Positions 18,474-26,632 of a DNA stretch of 64,000 bases are shown here, piece after piece. The number at the start of each line of letters is the position of its first letter. Position 1 is the first letter of the stretch. Source of the DNA: Duganella sp. Root1480D1 (GTDB lineage: Bacteria > Pseudomonadota > Gammaproteobacteria > Burkholderiales > Burkholderiaceae_D); contig NZ_LMFZ01000050.1 of NCBI RefSeq assembly GCF_001427305.1, positions 124,001-188,000 of the forward strand, in the 5' to 3' direction. The translations under genes and the position numbers were made by a program. The notes below the pieces were generated by a model. The model made no database searches, had not been told where the DNA came from, and worked only from the letters and a program-made list of their open reading frames with translations.

Positions 18474-19455
18474 GCAGCGCATCCCTGGCTGGCGGGTAGC
18501 CGCCCGCTGCCGAGCGCTCGTACAGTGCGCGCGCTTTGGCAATATCCTTTGGCAGCAGCTCGCCTTGTTCGTAGAGGCTGGCGAGGTCATATTGCGCAAT
18601 CCGGTTTTGCGCTTCCGCGGCATCGACGACCAGCCGCAGACCGCGCTGTTTATCGCCGTCATCGACGTGAATCAGCAGCATCCCAAGCAGGGTTTTGGCT
18701 TCAGGCTCGCCTTGGGCGACCGCCTTTTCCAACATGTCGAACATCAGGGCAACATCCTGCGACTCCTCGGGCGCCTCGAACAGGATCCGCGCCAGGTTCA
18801 ATTGCGCGCCTGAGTCCCCCTGCGCCGCGGCTTTTTTCGCCCACGCAATCGCCTGCGCCAAGTCCTTGTCGACGAAACGGCCAACCTCAAGCACCATCGA
18901 CAACGCTACCTGCGCGTGCACATAGCCCATATCGGCGGACTGGCGAAGCAATCGCAGCGACTCAGGGACGTTTTTCCCGACTTCCGCATCCCCGCCAAAA
19001 TAGCGCCAGCTCAATCGGTAAATTGCCTCGGCATTGCCGGCAGCCGCCTGCGCCCGTAACTCATCGAGGCGGCCCTTGGCTTCTTCAGGCGTCTCGCCGC
19101 CTTCCAGGGTCCAGAAGTAGCTCATCCTGGTCCACGTCGGCTCGCGGCGGCCGATCGTTTCGGGGGATGCGAAAAGGCACTTCGCGAGACCGTCCTGCGC
19201 CGCCAGGTCCAGCAGCGGGTGGCCGCTGGATTTCTCCACCCTGGACTCAATGACCCGGCCATCCATGCCGATCAGGTAGGCCAGCACAACCGAACCTTCC
19301 TCGCCGTTCCGCAGCGACTCGGCTGGCCACACCGGCTTGGGGCAGGACTGCAGCTTCGCGGTCAGCTTTTCAATCGGAGCGGCGGATGCCTCAGCAAGTG
19401 CGGGCAGGTTGAGCAGGCACAGCAGCACGGCTGGCAGGGATGTCGATAGGCGCAT
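18457..19455 (-). CDS. Secreted TonB C-terminal-like domain plus Sel1-repeat protein
   Basis: A 332-residue exported protein. A signal peptide spans about residues 1-24 (ends ALAEASA). Residues about 40-125 resemble the TonB C-terminal fold used by short energy-transducer-like proteins (CPKPVWPAESLRNGEEGSV, then YLIGMDGRVIESRVEKSSG). Residues about 150-330 are Sel1-type tetratricopeptide repeats (ADMGYVHAQVALSMVLE, AAQGDSGAQLNLARIL). It may scaffold periplasmic proteins; no partner is visible. ATG 19455 is chosen as the start of the signal peptide, though the binding site there is weak. Confidence 0.75.
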   Translation of the reverse strand: MRLSTSLPAVLLCLLNLPALAEASAAPIEKLTAKLQSCPKPVWPAESLRNGEEGSVVLAYLIGMDGRVIESRVEKSSGHPLLDLAAQDGLAKCLFASPETIGRREPTWTRMSYFWTLEGGETPEEAKGRLDELRAQAAAGNAEAIYRLSWRYFGGDAEVGKNVPESLRLLRQSADMGYVHAQVALSMVLEVGRFVDKDLAQAIAWAKKAAAQGDSGAQLNLARILFEAPEESQDVALMFDMLEKAVAQGEPEAKTLLGMLLIHVDDGDKQRGLRLVVDAAEAQNRIAQYDLASLYEQGELLPKDIAKARALYERSAAGGYPPARDALLKLPR

Positions 19456-19566
19456 CGGGCCAATTAGCAGGAAGTAAATATTTCCCGACTGTATCACCAT
19501 CGGCGGGCTGCGCCAAGGACGCCGGGCGCGGCAGCGACCACATTTTCAGGAATTGCTGATACGGTT

Positions 19567-20562
19567 TCATGGCATCCTCCACCAAGCGCCAGTCGCTTGC
19601 GGCTGGGCGACATCGAGGGCTTCGCCGATCATCGGCGTGGCCAGGGTTTGGCCGCGTGCCGCGGCCAGGGCGGTGATCTGCTCGAACGGGTCGTCCCAGC
19701 TATGCATGGCCAGGTCGAAGGTGCCGTTATGGATCGGCAGCATGACCTTGCCGCGCAGGTCGATATGGGCTTGCATGGTTTCTTTCGGCTGCATATGGAT
19801 GTCTGGCCATTGCGGGTCGTAAGCCCCGGTCTCCATCAAGGTCAGGTCGAACGGGCCGAAGCGCTCGCCGATTTCCTTGAAACCCTTGAAGTAGCCGGTA
19901 TCGCCGCTGAAGAACACTTTCAGGCCGCCGCTCTCGATCACCCACGAGGCCCACAGGGTCTTGTTACTGTCCCACAGGGTGCGCCCGGAAAAGTGCTGGG
20001 CCGGGGTGGCGGTCAGCTTCAGGCTGCCGGCCGACACCGATTCCCACCAGCCAAGCTGGCGCACCTTCTCGACCGGAATACCCCAGGAAACCAGCGTGTC
20101 GCCGACGCCCAACGGCGCCAGGAAGTATTCGGTCTTGGCTTCCAGTTCGCGGACGGCGGCGTAATCGAGATGGTCATAGTGGTTGTGCGACAAGATCACG
20201 CCCTTGATCGGTGGCAGCTCGGCAATGCTGATCGGCGGCGCGTGGAAGCGCGCCGGACCGGCCCACTGCACCGGCGAAGCGCGCTTGGAAAATACCGGAT
20301 CGGTCAGCCAGAACTCCCCCTTCAGCTTCAACAGGATGGTCGAGTGTCCCAGGCGGAACAGGGTATCGTCAGGCGCAGACAGCAATTGCTCGCGAGTAAG
20401 CACTTGCATCGGCAAGGACTGGGCAGGCACGGTATTGGCCGGCTTATTGAAGGTGAATTCCCAGAAGATCTTCAGCGTCTTGAGGAAGCCCGGCTGCTGG
20501 CGCGGGGCATCATTCCGGTACGCAGGGCGGGAATCGGCAGCATTGCAAATAAGGCTAGTCAT
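19567..20562 (-). CDS. MBL-fold metallo-hydrolase (UlaG/NAPE-PLD-like)
   Basis: A 331-residue metallo-beta-lactamase-fold hydrolase of the group that includes UlaG and NAPE-hydrolysing phospholipase D. The zinc motif SHNHYDHLD lies near residue 125; GDTGYF and LPIHNGTF give further ligands. The substrate is unknown, possibly a phospholipid-derived compound. ATG 20562 is chosen, with GGAG 11 nt upstream; the upstream GTG at 20595 lacks a site. It is divergent from a TetR regulator with palindromes in between, so it is probably the repressed target. No signal peptide is evident. Confidence 0.85.
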   Translation of the reverse strand: MTSLICNAADSRPAYRNDAPRQQPGFLKTLKIFWEFTFNKPANTVPAQSLPMQVLTREQLLSAPDDTLFRLGHSTILLKLKGEFWLTDPVFSKRASPVQWAGPARFHAPPISIAELPPIKGVILSHNHYDHLDYAAVRELEAKTEYFLAPLGVGDTLVSWGIPVEKVRQLGWWESVSAGSLKLTATPAQHFSGRTLWDSNKTLWASWVIESGGLKVFFSGDTGYFKGFKEIGERFGPFDLTLMETGAYDPQWPDIHMQPKETMQAHIDLRGKVMLPIHNGTFDLAMHSWDDPFEQITALAAARGQTLATPMIGEALDVAQPQATGAWWRMP

Positions 20563-20607
20563 GATGGGGCTTGCTCCAGTTGGCACAGGGTTCACGCAAA
20601 ATATTAC

Positions 20608-20666
20608 ACTACACAGTGTAGTTTCTACTTTGGGAAAAGTAAACTACCCGGTGTAAAATATTCTTT
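20608..20666. promoter_or_regulatory. TetR-type operators and promoter between MBL hydrolase and tetR
   Basis: A perfect 15-bp palindrome, ACTACACAGTGTAGT (20608-20622), is followed by a degenerate second copy ACTACCCGGTGTAAA (20643-20657). The second copy overlaps a -10 like TAAAAT (20654-20659) preceded at 18 bp by TTGGGA. That -10 would start transcription at or next to the tetR ATG (20667), where no Shine-Dalgarno exists, so the tetR mRNA may be leaderless. Confidence 0.62.
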
Positions 20667-21278
20667 ATGAACCAACCCGACAAACTCACTGACCGCAAGC
20701 GCGCCGCCATCATCACGGCCGCTATTGCCGAATTCCGTGCTCGTGGCTTCGAAGCCACCAGCATGGACCGCATCGCGGCCGCGGCCAACGTTTCCAAGCG
20801 CACGGTGTACAACCACTTCGCCAGCAAGGACGAACTGTTCGAGCAGATCCTGCAGGAGCTGTGGGATTGCAGTGCCGCCCTGAACGCCATCGGCTACCAG
20901 CAAGGCAAGCCGCTCAAGCCGCAATTGATGGAATTGATGCGCCAGAAAATGGCCATGCTGCGCGACGCCTACTTCCTGGACCTGGTGCGCGTCGCCATCG
21001 CGGAAGCAATCCACGCTCCGCAACGCGCCGGCGACATGATGACCAAGTTGGGTAAGAAGGAAGAAGGCGTGGCCAGCTTCCTGCGTGCAGCCCAGGAAGA
21101 CAAGGTGCTGAAGGCCGGCGACCCGGCCTTCATGTCGCATATGCTGCAAGGCCAGTTGAAATCGTTCGCGCTATGGCCGCAGGTAGCGATGGGCAAAACG
21201 CCGCTGACGGCGCAGGAACAGGAGGCGGTCATCACCGCCACCGTCGAAATGTTCCTGTCCTACTACGGCATCAATTAA
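20667..21278 (+). CDS. TetR/AcrR-family transcriptional repressor
   Basis: A 203-residue TetR-family regulator. The N-terminal DNA-binding domain (residues about 10-55) has the usual helix-turn-helix FEATSMDRIAAAANVSKRTVYNHF. The C-terminal ligand-binding domain resembles the AefR-like subgroup (motif-level impression only). It likely represses the divergent MBL hydrolase and itself through the palindromes at 20608-20657. No ribosome binding site precedes ATG 20667. The 3' end overlaps the converging propeller gene by 8 nt. Confidence 0.9.
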   Translation: MNQPDKLTDRKRAAIITAAIAEFRARGFEATSMDRIAAAANVSKRTVYNHFASKDELFEQILQELWDCSAALNAIGYQQGKPLKPQLMELMRQKMAMLRDAYFLDLVRVAIAEAIHAPQRAGDMMTKLGKKEEGVASFLRAAQEDKVLKAGDPAFMSHMLQGQLKSFALWPQVAMGKTPLTAQEQEAVITATVEMFLSYYGIN

Positions 21279-22359
21279 AGCGTACCGCGTACACCGGCGG
21301 CAGCGTGGTGGAAATGGTTTGCCAGTGTTCGCCGCCGTTGGTGGACAGCCAGGCGCCGCCTGTGGTCGATGCCATCAGCAAGGTCTTGCCGTCGTCGGCC
21401 ACCGCCAGCCCGTGGCGGTACACCAGGTCATAGCAGTGCTCCTGCGGCAGGCCGCCGCGCAAGGTGCTGAAGCCGGCGCCGCCATCCGCAGTGCGGTTGA
21501 CCGCCAGCGCCGCCGCCACCGGCACCCGCTGCTGGTCGGCCACGGCCGGCACGAACCAGGCGGTGTTGCCGTCGCGCGGATGCACCGCCACGGCGAAACC
21601 AAAACTCGACAGCGGCGCCGTGACTTCCTCCCAGCTCTCCCCGTTATTGCGCGAATGCCAGATGCCGTTATGGTGCTGGCACCACAGCACGTCCGGCTCC
21701 GCTGCGCAGCGCACGATGCGGTGCGGGTCCTGCACCGCGCCGGCATCTTGCATCTCGGGCGGCATGTAGCGCGCCGCCATGCCCTTGGTACGCAGCTGCC
21801 AGCTTGCGCCGCCATCGCGCGTCAGCCAGGCGCCGCCGCAGGAGACGCCCACCAGCACCGAGTTGCTGTCGCGCGGGTCGACACAGATGCTGTGAATGCC
21901 CGGCACATCGTAGCCGCCGCCGAACCATTGCGTGCGTTCGGGGACGTTCCACAGCGACTCCACCAATTGCCAGCTCTCGCCGCGGTCGTTGGAGCGGAAC
22001 AGGCCGCCCGGCAGGGTACCGGCCCACAATACGCCCGGCTGGTCCGGGCCGCCCGCTTCCAGCGACCAGATTTGCTTGAGGGTCCAGTCCACCTTGTCGG
22101 TACTGTCCTGCGGCTTGGCTGGATAGGCCGGCACCGCGATCTCTTTCCACTCTGTGCTGCCGGCATCGCGCCGGTGCAGCTTGGCGCCGAAGTGCCCCAG
22201 GTTCAGGCAGGCATAGGTAGCACCATCGCGTGCATCGTGCAGCACCATCGACAGCGGATCGCCGAAAAAGGATTTGTCCTCCTCCAGCGTCCATTCGCCA
22301 TTGCGATGGGCCAGTTCGAACAAGCCTTTGCGGCTTGCAATGAAAGCGCGGTCTGCCAT
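21271..22359 (-). CDS. BNR/YCF48-like beta-propeller protein (exo-sialidase-like fold)
   Basis: A 362-residue beta-propeller with repeated sialidase/Ycf48-type blades (RSNDRGESWQL, TRDGGASWQL, HSRNNGESWEEV, STNGGEHWQTI), the Asp-box-like pattern S/T-x-D/N-G-G/N-x-x-W. There is no signal peptide, so it is probably cytoplasmic, and there is no evidence that it is a sialidase. The start ATG 22359 has GGAGG 6 nt upstream. It begins 1 nt after the stop of the MoaD/ThiS-like gene, so the two are co-translated. The function of the pair is unknown. Confidence 0.8.
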   Translation of the reverse strand: MADRAFIASRKGLFELAHRNGEWTLEEDKSFFGDPLSMVLHDARDGATYACLNLGHFGAKLHRRDAGSTEWKEIAVPAYPAKPQDSTDKVDWTLKQIWSLEAGGPDQPGVLWAGTLPGGLFRSNDRGESWQLVESLWNVPERTQWFGGGYDVPGIHSICVDPRDSNSVLVGVSCGGAWLTRDGGASWQLRTKGMAARYMPPEMQDAGAVQDPHRIVRCAAEPDVLWCQHHNGIWHSRNNGESWEEVTAPLSSFGFAVAVHPRDGNTAWFVPAVADQQRVPVAAALAVNRTADGGAGFSTLRGGLPQEHCYDLVYRHGLAVADDGKTLLMASTTGGAWLSTNGGEHWQTISTTLPPVYAVRFN

Positions 22360-22360
22360 G

Positions 22361-22618
22361 TCATCCTCCGGATAAAGCTTGCAGCACATAGATCCTGGAA
22401 TCACTGCGCAATGGCTCGTCGAGCTCACTGCGCTTGCCGTCGATGAACACCACGACGTTGGCACGCAGGCGGCCTTGTTCGTCCAGCACGTAGGCCCCCA
22501 GGCGCGGGTTTGCAGCAAAGGCCCCGTCCAGCGCCGCGCGCACGTTGTCCGCCTGGGTTTCCAAGGTGGGAACCGGCAGGAAGCGCGCCAACTGCTGGGT
22601 GAAGATGATCTGGGCCAT
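22361..22618 (-). CDS. MoaD/ThiS-family ubiquitin-fold protein ending in Gly-Gly
   Basis: An 85-residue beta-grasp protein ending LSGG. The C-terminal diglycine is what E1-like enzymes adenylate in MoaD, ThiS and ubiquitin-like modifiers. The internal RLRANVVVFIDGKR and YVLQALSGG match the MoaD/ThiS fold. No molybdopterin or thiamin genes are adjacent; the only partner is the beta-propeller gene one nucleotide downstream. The nearest E1-like enzyme in the window is at 54650-55522, too distant to link by position. It could be a sulphur carrier or a protein modifier. Confidence 0.82.
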   Translation of the reverse strand: MAQIIFTQQLARFLPVPTLETQADNVRAALDGAFAANPRLGAYVLDEQGRLRANVVVFIDGKRSELDEPLRSDSRIYVLQALSGG

Positions 22619-22680
22619 GGGAAAGCTATTCTAGCGCGCTTTGGCCTACAATAAACTCGTGTGCATAACTGGAGCCACGC

Positions 22681-22998
22681 ATGGGAATCACCCCGCAGCA
22701 ACTCGAGCAGCTGATGCACGAAGTGGAGCAGGAAGACCCGATCGACTTTGCCGACCTGCCCTTCAATGAACAGGAATTGCGCGAGCTGGTCGCCAACCAT
22801 TTGTGCGAAATGGCCGACGCCATGGAAAGCTTCAGCGAAGAAGACCGCCGCCTGACTTTGCTCGCGGTGGCGGCCAAGCTGGTGCTGGAAAACCTGGTGC
22901 TGCACGTGCAGCTTTTACGGCGCCACGGCTTGCCGCTCAACGACCAGACTGCCGCCCTGCTGTCGCGCCTGCGCAAGGGCGGCAGCGGCGACGCTTAA
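22681..22998 (+). CDS. Conserved small acidic/helical protein, function unknown
   Basis: A 105-residue predicted all-helical cytoplasmic protein starting MGITPQQLEQLMHEVEQEDP. ATG has GGAG 7 nt upstream. A very acidic first third is followed by a leucine-rich helical stretch (LLAVAAKLVLENLVLHVQLL) and a basic tail. It diverges from the MoaD-like gene with about 60 bp between, and its stop overlaps the stop of the converging deacetylase gene. I do not recognise a family or a catalytic motif. Confidence 0.7.
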   Translation: MGITPQQLEQLMHEVEQEDPIDFADLPFNEQELRELVANHLCEMADAMESFSEEDRRLTLLAVAAKLVLENLVLHVQLLRRHGLPLNDQTAALLSRLRKGGSGDA

Positions 22999-23966
22999 AC
23001 CCGGTCTGCCTGCTGCAGCATATTGCGCGCCAGGCGCAAGCCGAACTTGCCGATGCCCTGGTCCCAGGGCGTGAAGCGGGGAAGCTGGTACCAGTCGGTC
23101 TCGCCGCGGCTGGCGCCCCACGAGGTGGAGACTGCCGCATCGAAGCCCATCTCGCGCACCATGGCGACATGCTCCGGCAGGTAGTCCTGGCCCGGCTTGC
23201 CGTTCGGGTAAGCGAACACGCGCACCGGGGCATCGAGCACCGTTTCCAGTGCCGCCCGGCCCTGCGCGATTTCCTGCCGCGCTTCGTCGGCCGGCAAGCG
23301 CGCCAGGATAGGATGGTTGACCGTGTGGCCGCCGATGCCCATGCCGGCGCCATGCAGCTTGCGCAACTGCGCACTGCTCATCATCAGGTCGCGCGGCAAT
23401 TCCACCCCGGCCAGGCTGGCCACTTTGCCGACTTCCTGCAGGCGCTGTTCCATCGGCAGGTATTTGAGCTGGCCGATCAGGGCCCCGATCGTCTTGCGGC
23501 GGGCGTCCCAGCTATCGATGGCATGCCGGCCCAGGCCCAACGGCGTCGCGTCAAACACTTCGCCCGGCGCGCGGCGCACCGTTTCGATCACGGTGTCGTT
23601 CCACATGCGGCCGCCGTCCAGGAAGCCGGTCGCTATGAAGAAGGTCGCGTGCAAGCCGTGCTGCTGCAGCACGGGCAGCGCAACCTCGGCGTTGTCGGCA
23701 TAACCGTCATCGAAGGTGATGCAGGCGCTGCGCGCAGGCAGGCGCCCTTGCGCCGCCAGCCGCACCGCGTCGAGCAGGGGCAGCACATTGAAGCGCGACT
23801 TGAGCCAGCCAAGCTGGCGCTCGAACTGCTCGCGATACACTTCGCCCGGGAACAGCGGGTCTGCCTGCGGCAGCACGCGGTGGTAGATCAGGATCGCCGG
23901 TGCCCGGCGACCGCCGCCCGACAGCAGCGACAGCGCGCCGCGTTCGATCTGCTGTTTAAGCCACAC
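22995..23966 (-). CDS. Polysaccharide deacetylase family protein (CE4), last gene of eps operon
   Basis: A 323-residue NodB-homology deacetylase likely to remove N- or O-acetyl groups from the exopolysaccharide. Motifs: CITFDDGYADN (near residue 82; catalytic base and first metal ligand), GGHTVNHP (second metal motif) and VFAYPNGKPG. The N-terminal part (APAILIYHRVL) resembles the poly-GlcNAc deacetylase style. No signal peptide is clear. It overlaps the O-ligase gene by 11 nt, placing it as the distal gene of the XrtA operon. It is distinct from the XrtA-type deacetylase at 36017-36862. Confidence 0.88.
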   Translation of the reverse strand: MWLKQQIERGALSLLSGGGRRAPAILIYHRVLPQADPLFPGEVYREQFERQLGWLKSRFNVLPLLDAVRLAAQGRLPARSACITFDDGYADNAEVALPVLQQHGLHATFFIATGFLDGGRMWNDTVIETVRRAPGEVFDATPLGLGRHAIDSWDARRKTIGALIGQLKYLPMEQRLQEVGKVASLAGVELPRDLMMSSAQLRKLHGAGMGIGGHTVNHPILARLPADEARQEIAQGRAALETVLDAPVRVFAYPNGKPGQDYLPEHVAMVREMGFDAAVSTSWGASRGETDWYQLPRFTPWDQGIGKFGLRLARNMLQQADRV

Positions 23967-25248
23967 CTTGCGCCTCCTCTTGCTGCACCACGGGCGGGTT
24001 GGCCGCGCGCTCTTTCAGCATCCGTTCAACCAGCAGGCGGGTCGCCATCATGATCACCATGATGTAGTAAGGCACGTCGAAATAGGCCAGGCTGAGGAAA
24101 GCCCCGCCCACCATGAAGCCGACCAGGCTGACCTGCATCATGCGCACCAGGCGCGTCGCCCATTCCAGTTCGGGAATATTGTCCGCGTGCTTGACCACCC
24201 AGGCCCCACTGCGCCACACCACCAGGTACATCAGCAGGAACAGCGCCAGGCCGACGTAGCCATGTTCGCCCAGCACCTGGAAATAGATGCTGTGCGCGGC
24301 GTGGATATCGTCCGGCACCGGGGCATACAGCTGGAAGATGAACCTGTTGTAGATCTGGAAGCCGCCGCCGAACAAGGGATGGTCGGCCGCCAGGTTGATC
24401 GCCATCCGCCAGGCGTTGATGCGGCCCATCGCCGAACCGTCCTGCTCATAGGTGTTGATGGTATCGATGCGGGCGTGCCACTGCTCCGGCATGAACACCA
24501 GCGCCAGCGGCGCCAGCACCAGCAACAGCGCGCCCAGCTTGGCTTTTTCATGGCTCTTCAGCCACAGGAAAGCGAGCATGGCGCCCAGCGCCAGCGCCGC
24601 ACCGCGCGAATAGGAGCCCAGGGAAGCCAGCGCACACAGGCCCGCCGCCATCCACATCGCCCGCTTGCCCCACTTGTTGGCGATCAGCGGCACCAGGTAC
24701 ATCATCAACGGCACCACCATGATCAGGGCCAGCGCAATCTCGTTGTTGCCTTCGATGAAAGTACCCATCGGGCCCCACACGCGATAGGCACCGCCGCTGC
24801 GAATGGTGAACAGGCCGCCCTTCACGCCGTAGAAGCCGAGCGAAATGACGATGGTCCAGACCAGCATTTCAATATCCTTGCGGGTACGTACCAGCATGGC
24901 CACCACCACCGTCATGCCCATGATCTTCAACACCTTGTTCAGCGCCGGCCATGGGTCTTCCGGGCCGATCGCAAACAGGGTGGTCAGGCACATCCAGGCG
25001 CTAAAGCCCAGCAGCAGCCAGGTCAGCGCCGTGTTGGGGAGCGATACTTCCTTCGGCTTGGCCATCATGGCCAGCAGCGTGGTCCCGGCGATGATGGCGG
25101 CAAATGGCATGCTCTGGGCAAAGCCCCAGCTCTGGGTGTGGGGGTTCATCACGCTGATCCAGACCCACAGCACAGCGCCATAGAACGGCCGCTTGAAAAC
25201 GAACGGCAGCGAGCCGAATACGATCAGGGTAATGATTATGTCGCGCAT
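23956..25248 (-). CDS. Putative O-glycosylation ligase/polymerase, exosortase A-associated (TIGR03097 type)
   Basis: A 430-residue multi-spanning membrane protein of the Wzy/WaaL (O-antigen ligase) superfamily, of the type found beside exosortase A. About 10-12 membrane segments and the loop PEQWHARIDTINTYEQD followed by GRINAWRMA are typical of the family. It likely polymerises or ligates the lipid-linked glycan. The start MRDIIITLIVFG agrees with family N termini. It lies 13 nt after the AMP-ligase-like gene. Whether it is the polymerase or a protein glycosylation ligase cannot be decided from the sequence. Confidence 0.9.
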   Translation of the reverse strand: MRDIIITLIVFGSLPFVFKRPFYGAVLWVWISVMNPHTQSWGFAQSMPFAAIIAGTTLLAMMAKPKEVSLPNTALTWLLLGFSAWMCLTTLFAIGPEDPWPALNKVLKIMGMTVVVAMLVRTRKDIEMLVWTIVISLGFYGVKGGLFTIRSGGAYRVWGPMGTFIEGNNEIALALIMVVPLMMYLVPLIANKWGKRAMWMAAGLCALASLGSYSRGAALALGAMLAFLWLKSHEKAKLGALLLVLAPLALVFMPEQWHARIDTINTYEQDGSAMGRINAWRMAINLAADHPLFGGGFQIYNRFIFQLYAPVPDDIHAAHSIYFQVLGEHGYVGLALFLLMYLVVWRSGAWVVKHADNIPELEWATRLVRMMQVSLVGFMVGGAFLSLAYFDVPYYIMVIMMATRLLVERMLKERAANPPVVQQEEAQGVA

Positions 25249-25261
25249 GGCGCCTCCGGGC

Positions 25262-26632
25262 TTACTTCGTCAAGGCGTTCCATGGGGTCTCCAGCTTGGT
25301 CACGCAATAGCGGTATTTGCCGCTCTTTTCCGGCAGGATTTCCGGCACCAGCTCCACTTCGATCCTGACCTGCTTGCCCATGCGCGCATGGAAGCCGGCC
25401 TCGACCACCTGCCTTGCCTTGTCGTCGAACTGGCCGTCGTACACGATCTGCACGCGGGTCCAGTCCAGGGTCTCCTGGATCACCTTGAAGGCGCGCACCG
25501 CCGGCAGGTCGCGCATGATGTAGGCCAGCGCGGCGCTGTGGATCAGGGTGCCGTCCTGGTTGATCAGGAAGTCGGTGGTGCGGCCGTGGATTTCCTTCAG
25601 CACCGGCAGCGTGCGGCCGCAACTGCATGGCGCGGGGTCCAGCGCGCCGACGTCGCCGGTGCGGTAGCGGATGAAGGGGAAGTCGCCCGACTGCAGGTGG
25701 GTCACCACGATTTCGCCCGATTCGCCGGCCGGCAGTTGCCGGCCCTCCGGGTCCAGCACCTCGATCACGATGTCTTCGCTGGTGATGTGCAGCTTGCCGG
25801 CCGGGCACTGGTGGGCGATGAAACCGGAATCGCGGCCGCCGTAGCCATTTGCCACCGGACAGCCGAACACCCGCTCGATCTGCTCGCGCTGCGACTGGTA
25901 CAGGCATTCGGAAGTGACGAAAGCGACGCGGATGCCCAGCTTGTCGAGGCGGATGCCCTTGTCTTCGGCATGCGAGGCGATGCGCGCCAGCACGGTGGGA
26001 TAGCCGAACAGCATCTTCGGCTTGCGCTGGCGGATGCGCTCCACGTGGCCATCGAGCCCGGCTTCGGTGGTGGCGAAGGCCGACATCAGTTCGGTGCGCA
26101 TCAGGGTGTCGCGCACCATGCGCACGCGGTCCTGCGCGCTCAGTTCGATCGGCGAACCCCAGATCACGATTTCGCGGTCGCCGATGTCGACGTTCCACCA
26201 GCGCGTGGCGCGCCATTTGGCGGCGACATCGTGGCTGACGCGGTGGCGCCCGACGAAAAAGGTCAGGGGCGCCCCGGTCGAGCCGCCGGTGTTGTAGCGC
26301 ACCAGGTTCCGGGCGTCGTCGGCTTTCAGCGCTTCGATATTTTCGCGGATCGCGGCCTTGTCCAGCAACGGCAGGCGCACCAGGTCGGGCACGCCCTTGA
26401 AGTCGCGCGCGGCGTCGAAGCCGGTGCGGGCAAAGGCTTCACGGTAATACGGTACATGCCGCTGGGCGCGCAGCAGCAAGGCGCGCAAGCGTTCGATCTG
26501 CAGCTCCTGCAGCCTGGCTGGCGGCCAGTACTGGGTCTGCTCCATATGGCGGCGCACGGCCACGCTGCTGTGCTTTTTGAGCTTCTCGTGCAGCGGGAAC
26601 AGCACGCCGGAAACCAGGGCGGTGTAGATCAT
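25262..26632 (-). CDS. CapK/PaaK-like AMP-binding ligase in eps operon
   Basis: A 456-residue protein of the phenylacetate-CoA ligase/CapK family of adenylate-forming enzymes. The P-loop-like YNTGGSTGAPLTF (near residue 112) and NGYGGRDSG, with the acid FIRYRTGDVG, are all present. It also has a cysteine pair in PCSCGR. Homologues sit in many XrtA and capsule loci. The substrate is unknown; it may activate an acyl group that decorates the polymer. It overlaps the upstream glycosyltransferase by 4 nt (ATGA). Family assignment is firm and role is inference. Confidence 0.85.
   Translation of the reverse strand: MIYTALVSGVLFPLHEKLKKHSSVAVRRHMEQTQYWPPARLQELQIERLRALLLRAQRHVPYYREAFARTGFDAARDFKGVPDLVRLPLLDKAAIRENIEALKADDARNLVRYNTGGSTGAPLTFFVGRHRVSHDVAAKWRATRWWNVDIGDREIVIWGSPIELSAQDRVRMVRDTLMRTELMSAFATTEAGLDGHVERIRQRKPKMLFGYPTVLARIASHAEDKGIRLDKLGIRVAFVTSECLYQSQREQIERVFGCPVANGYGGRDSGFIAHQCPAGKLHITSEDIVIEVLDPEGRQLPAGESGEIVVTHLQSGDFPFIRYRTGDVGALDPAPCSCGRTLPVLKEIHGRTTDFLINQDGTLIHSAALAYIMRDLPAVRAFKVIQETLDWTRVQIVYDGQFDDKARQVVEAGFHARMGKQVRIEVELVPEILPEKSGKYRYCVTKLETPWNALTK

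Noticed and set aside
22906..25248. Long plus-strand frames opposite the O-ligase and deacetylase genes
   Set aside because: Compositionally antisense shadows of the strongly recognisable minus-strand genes.
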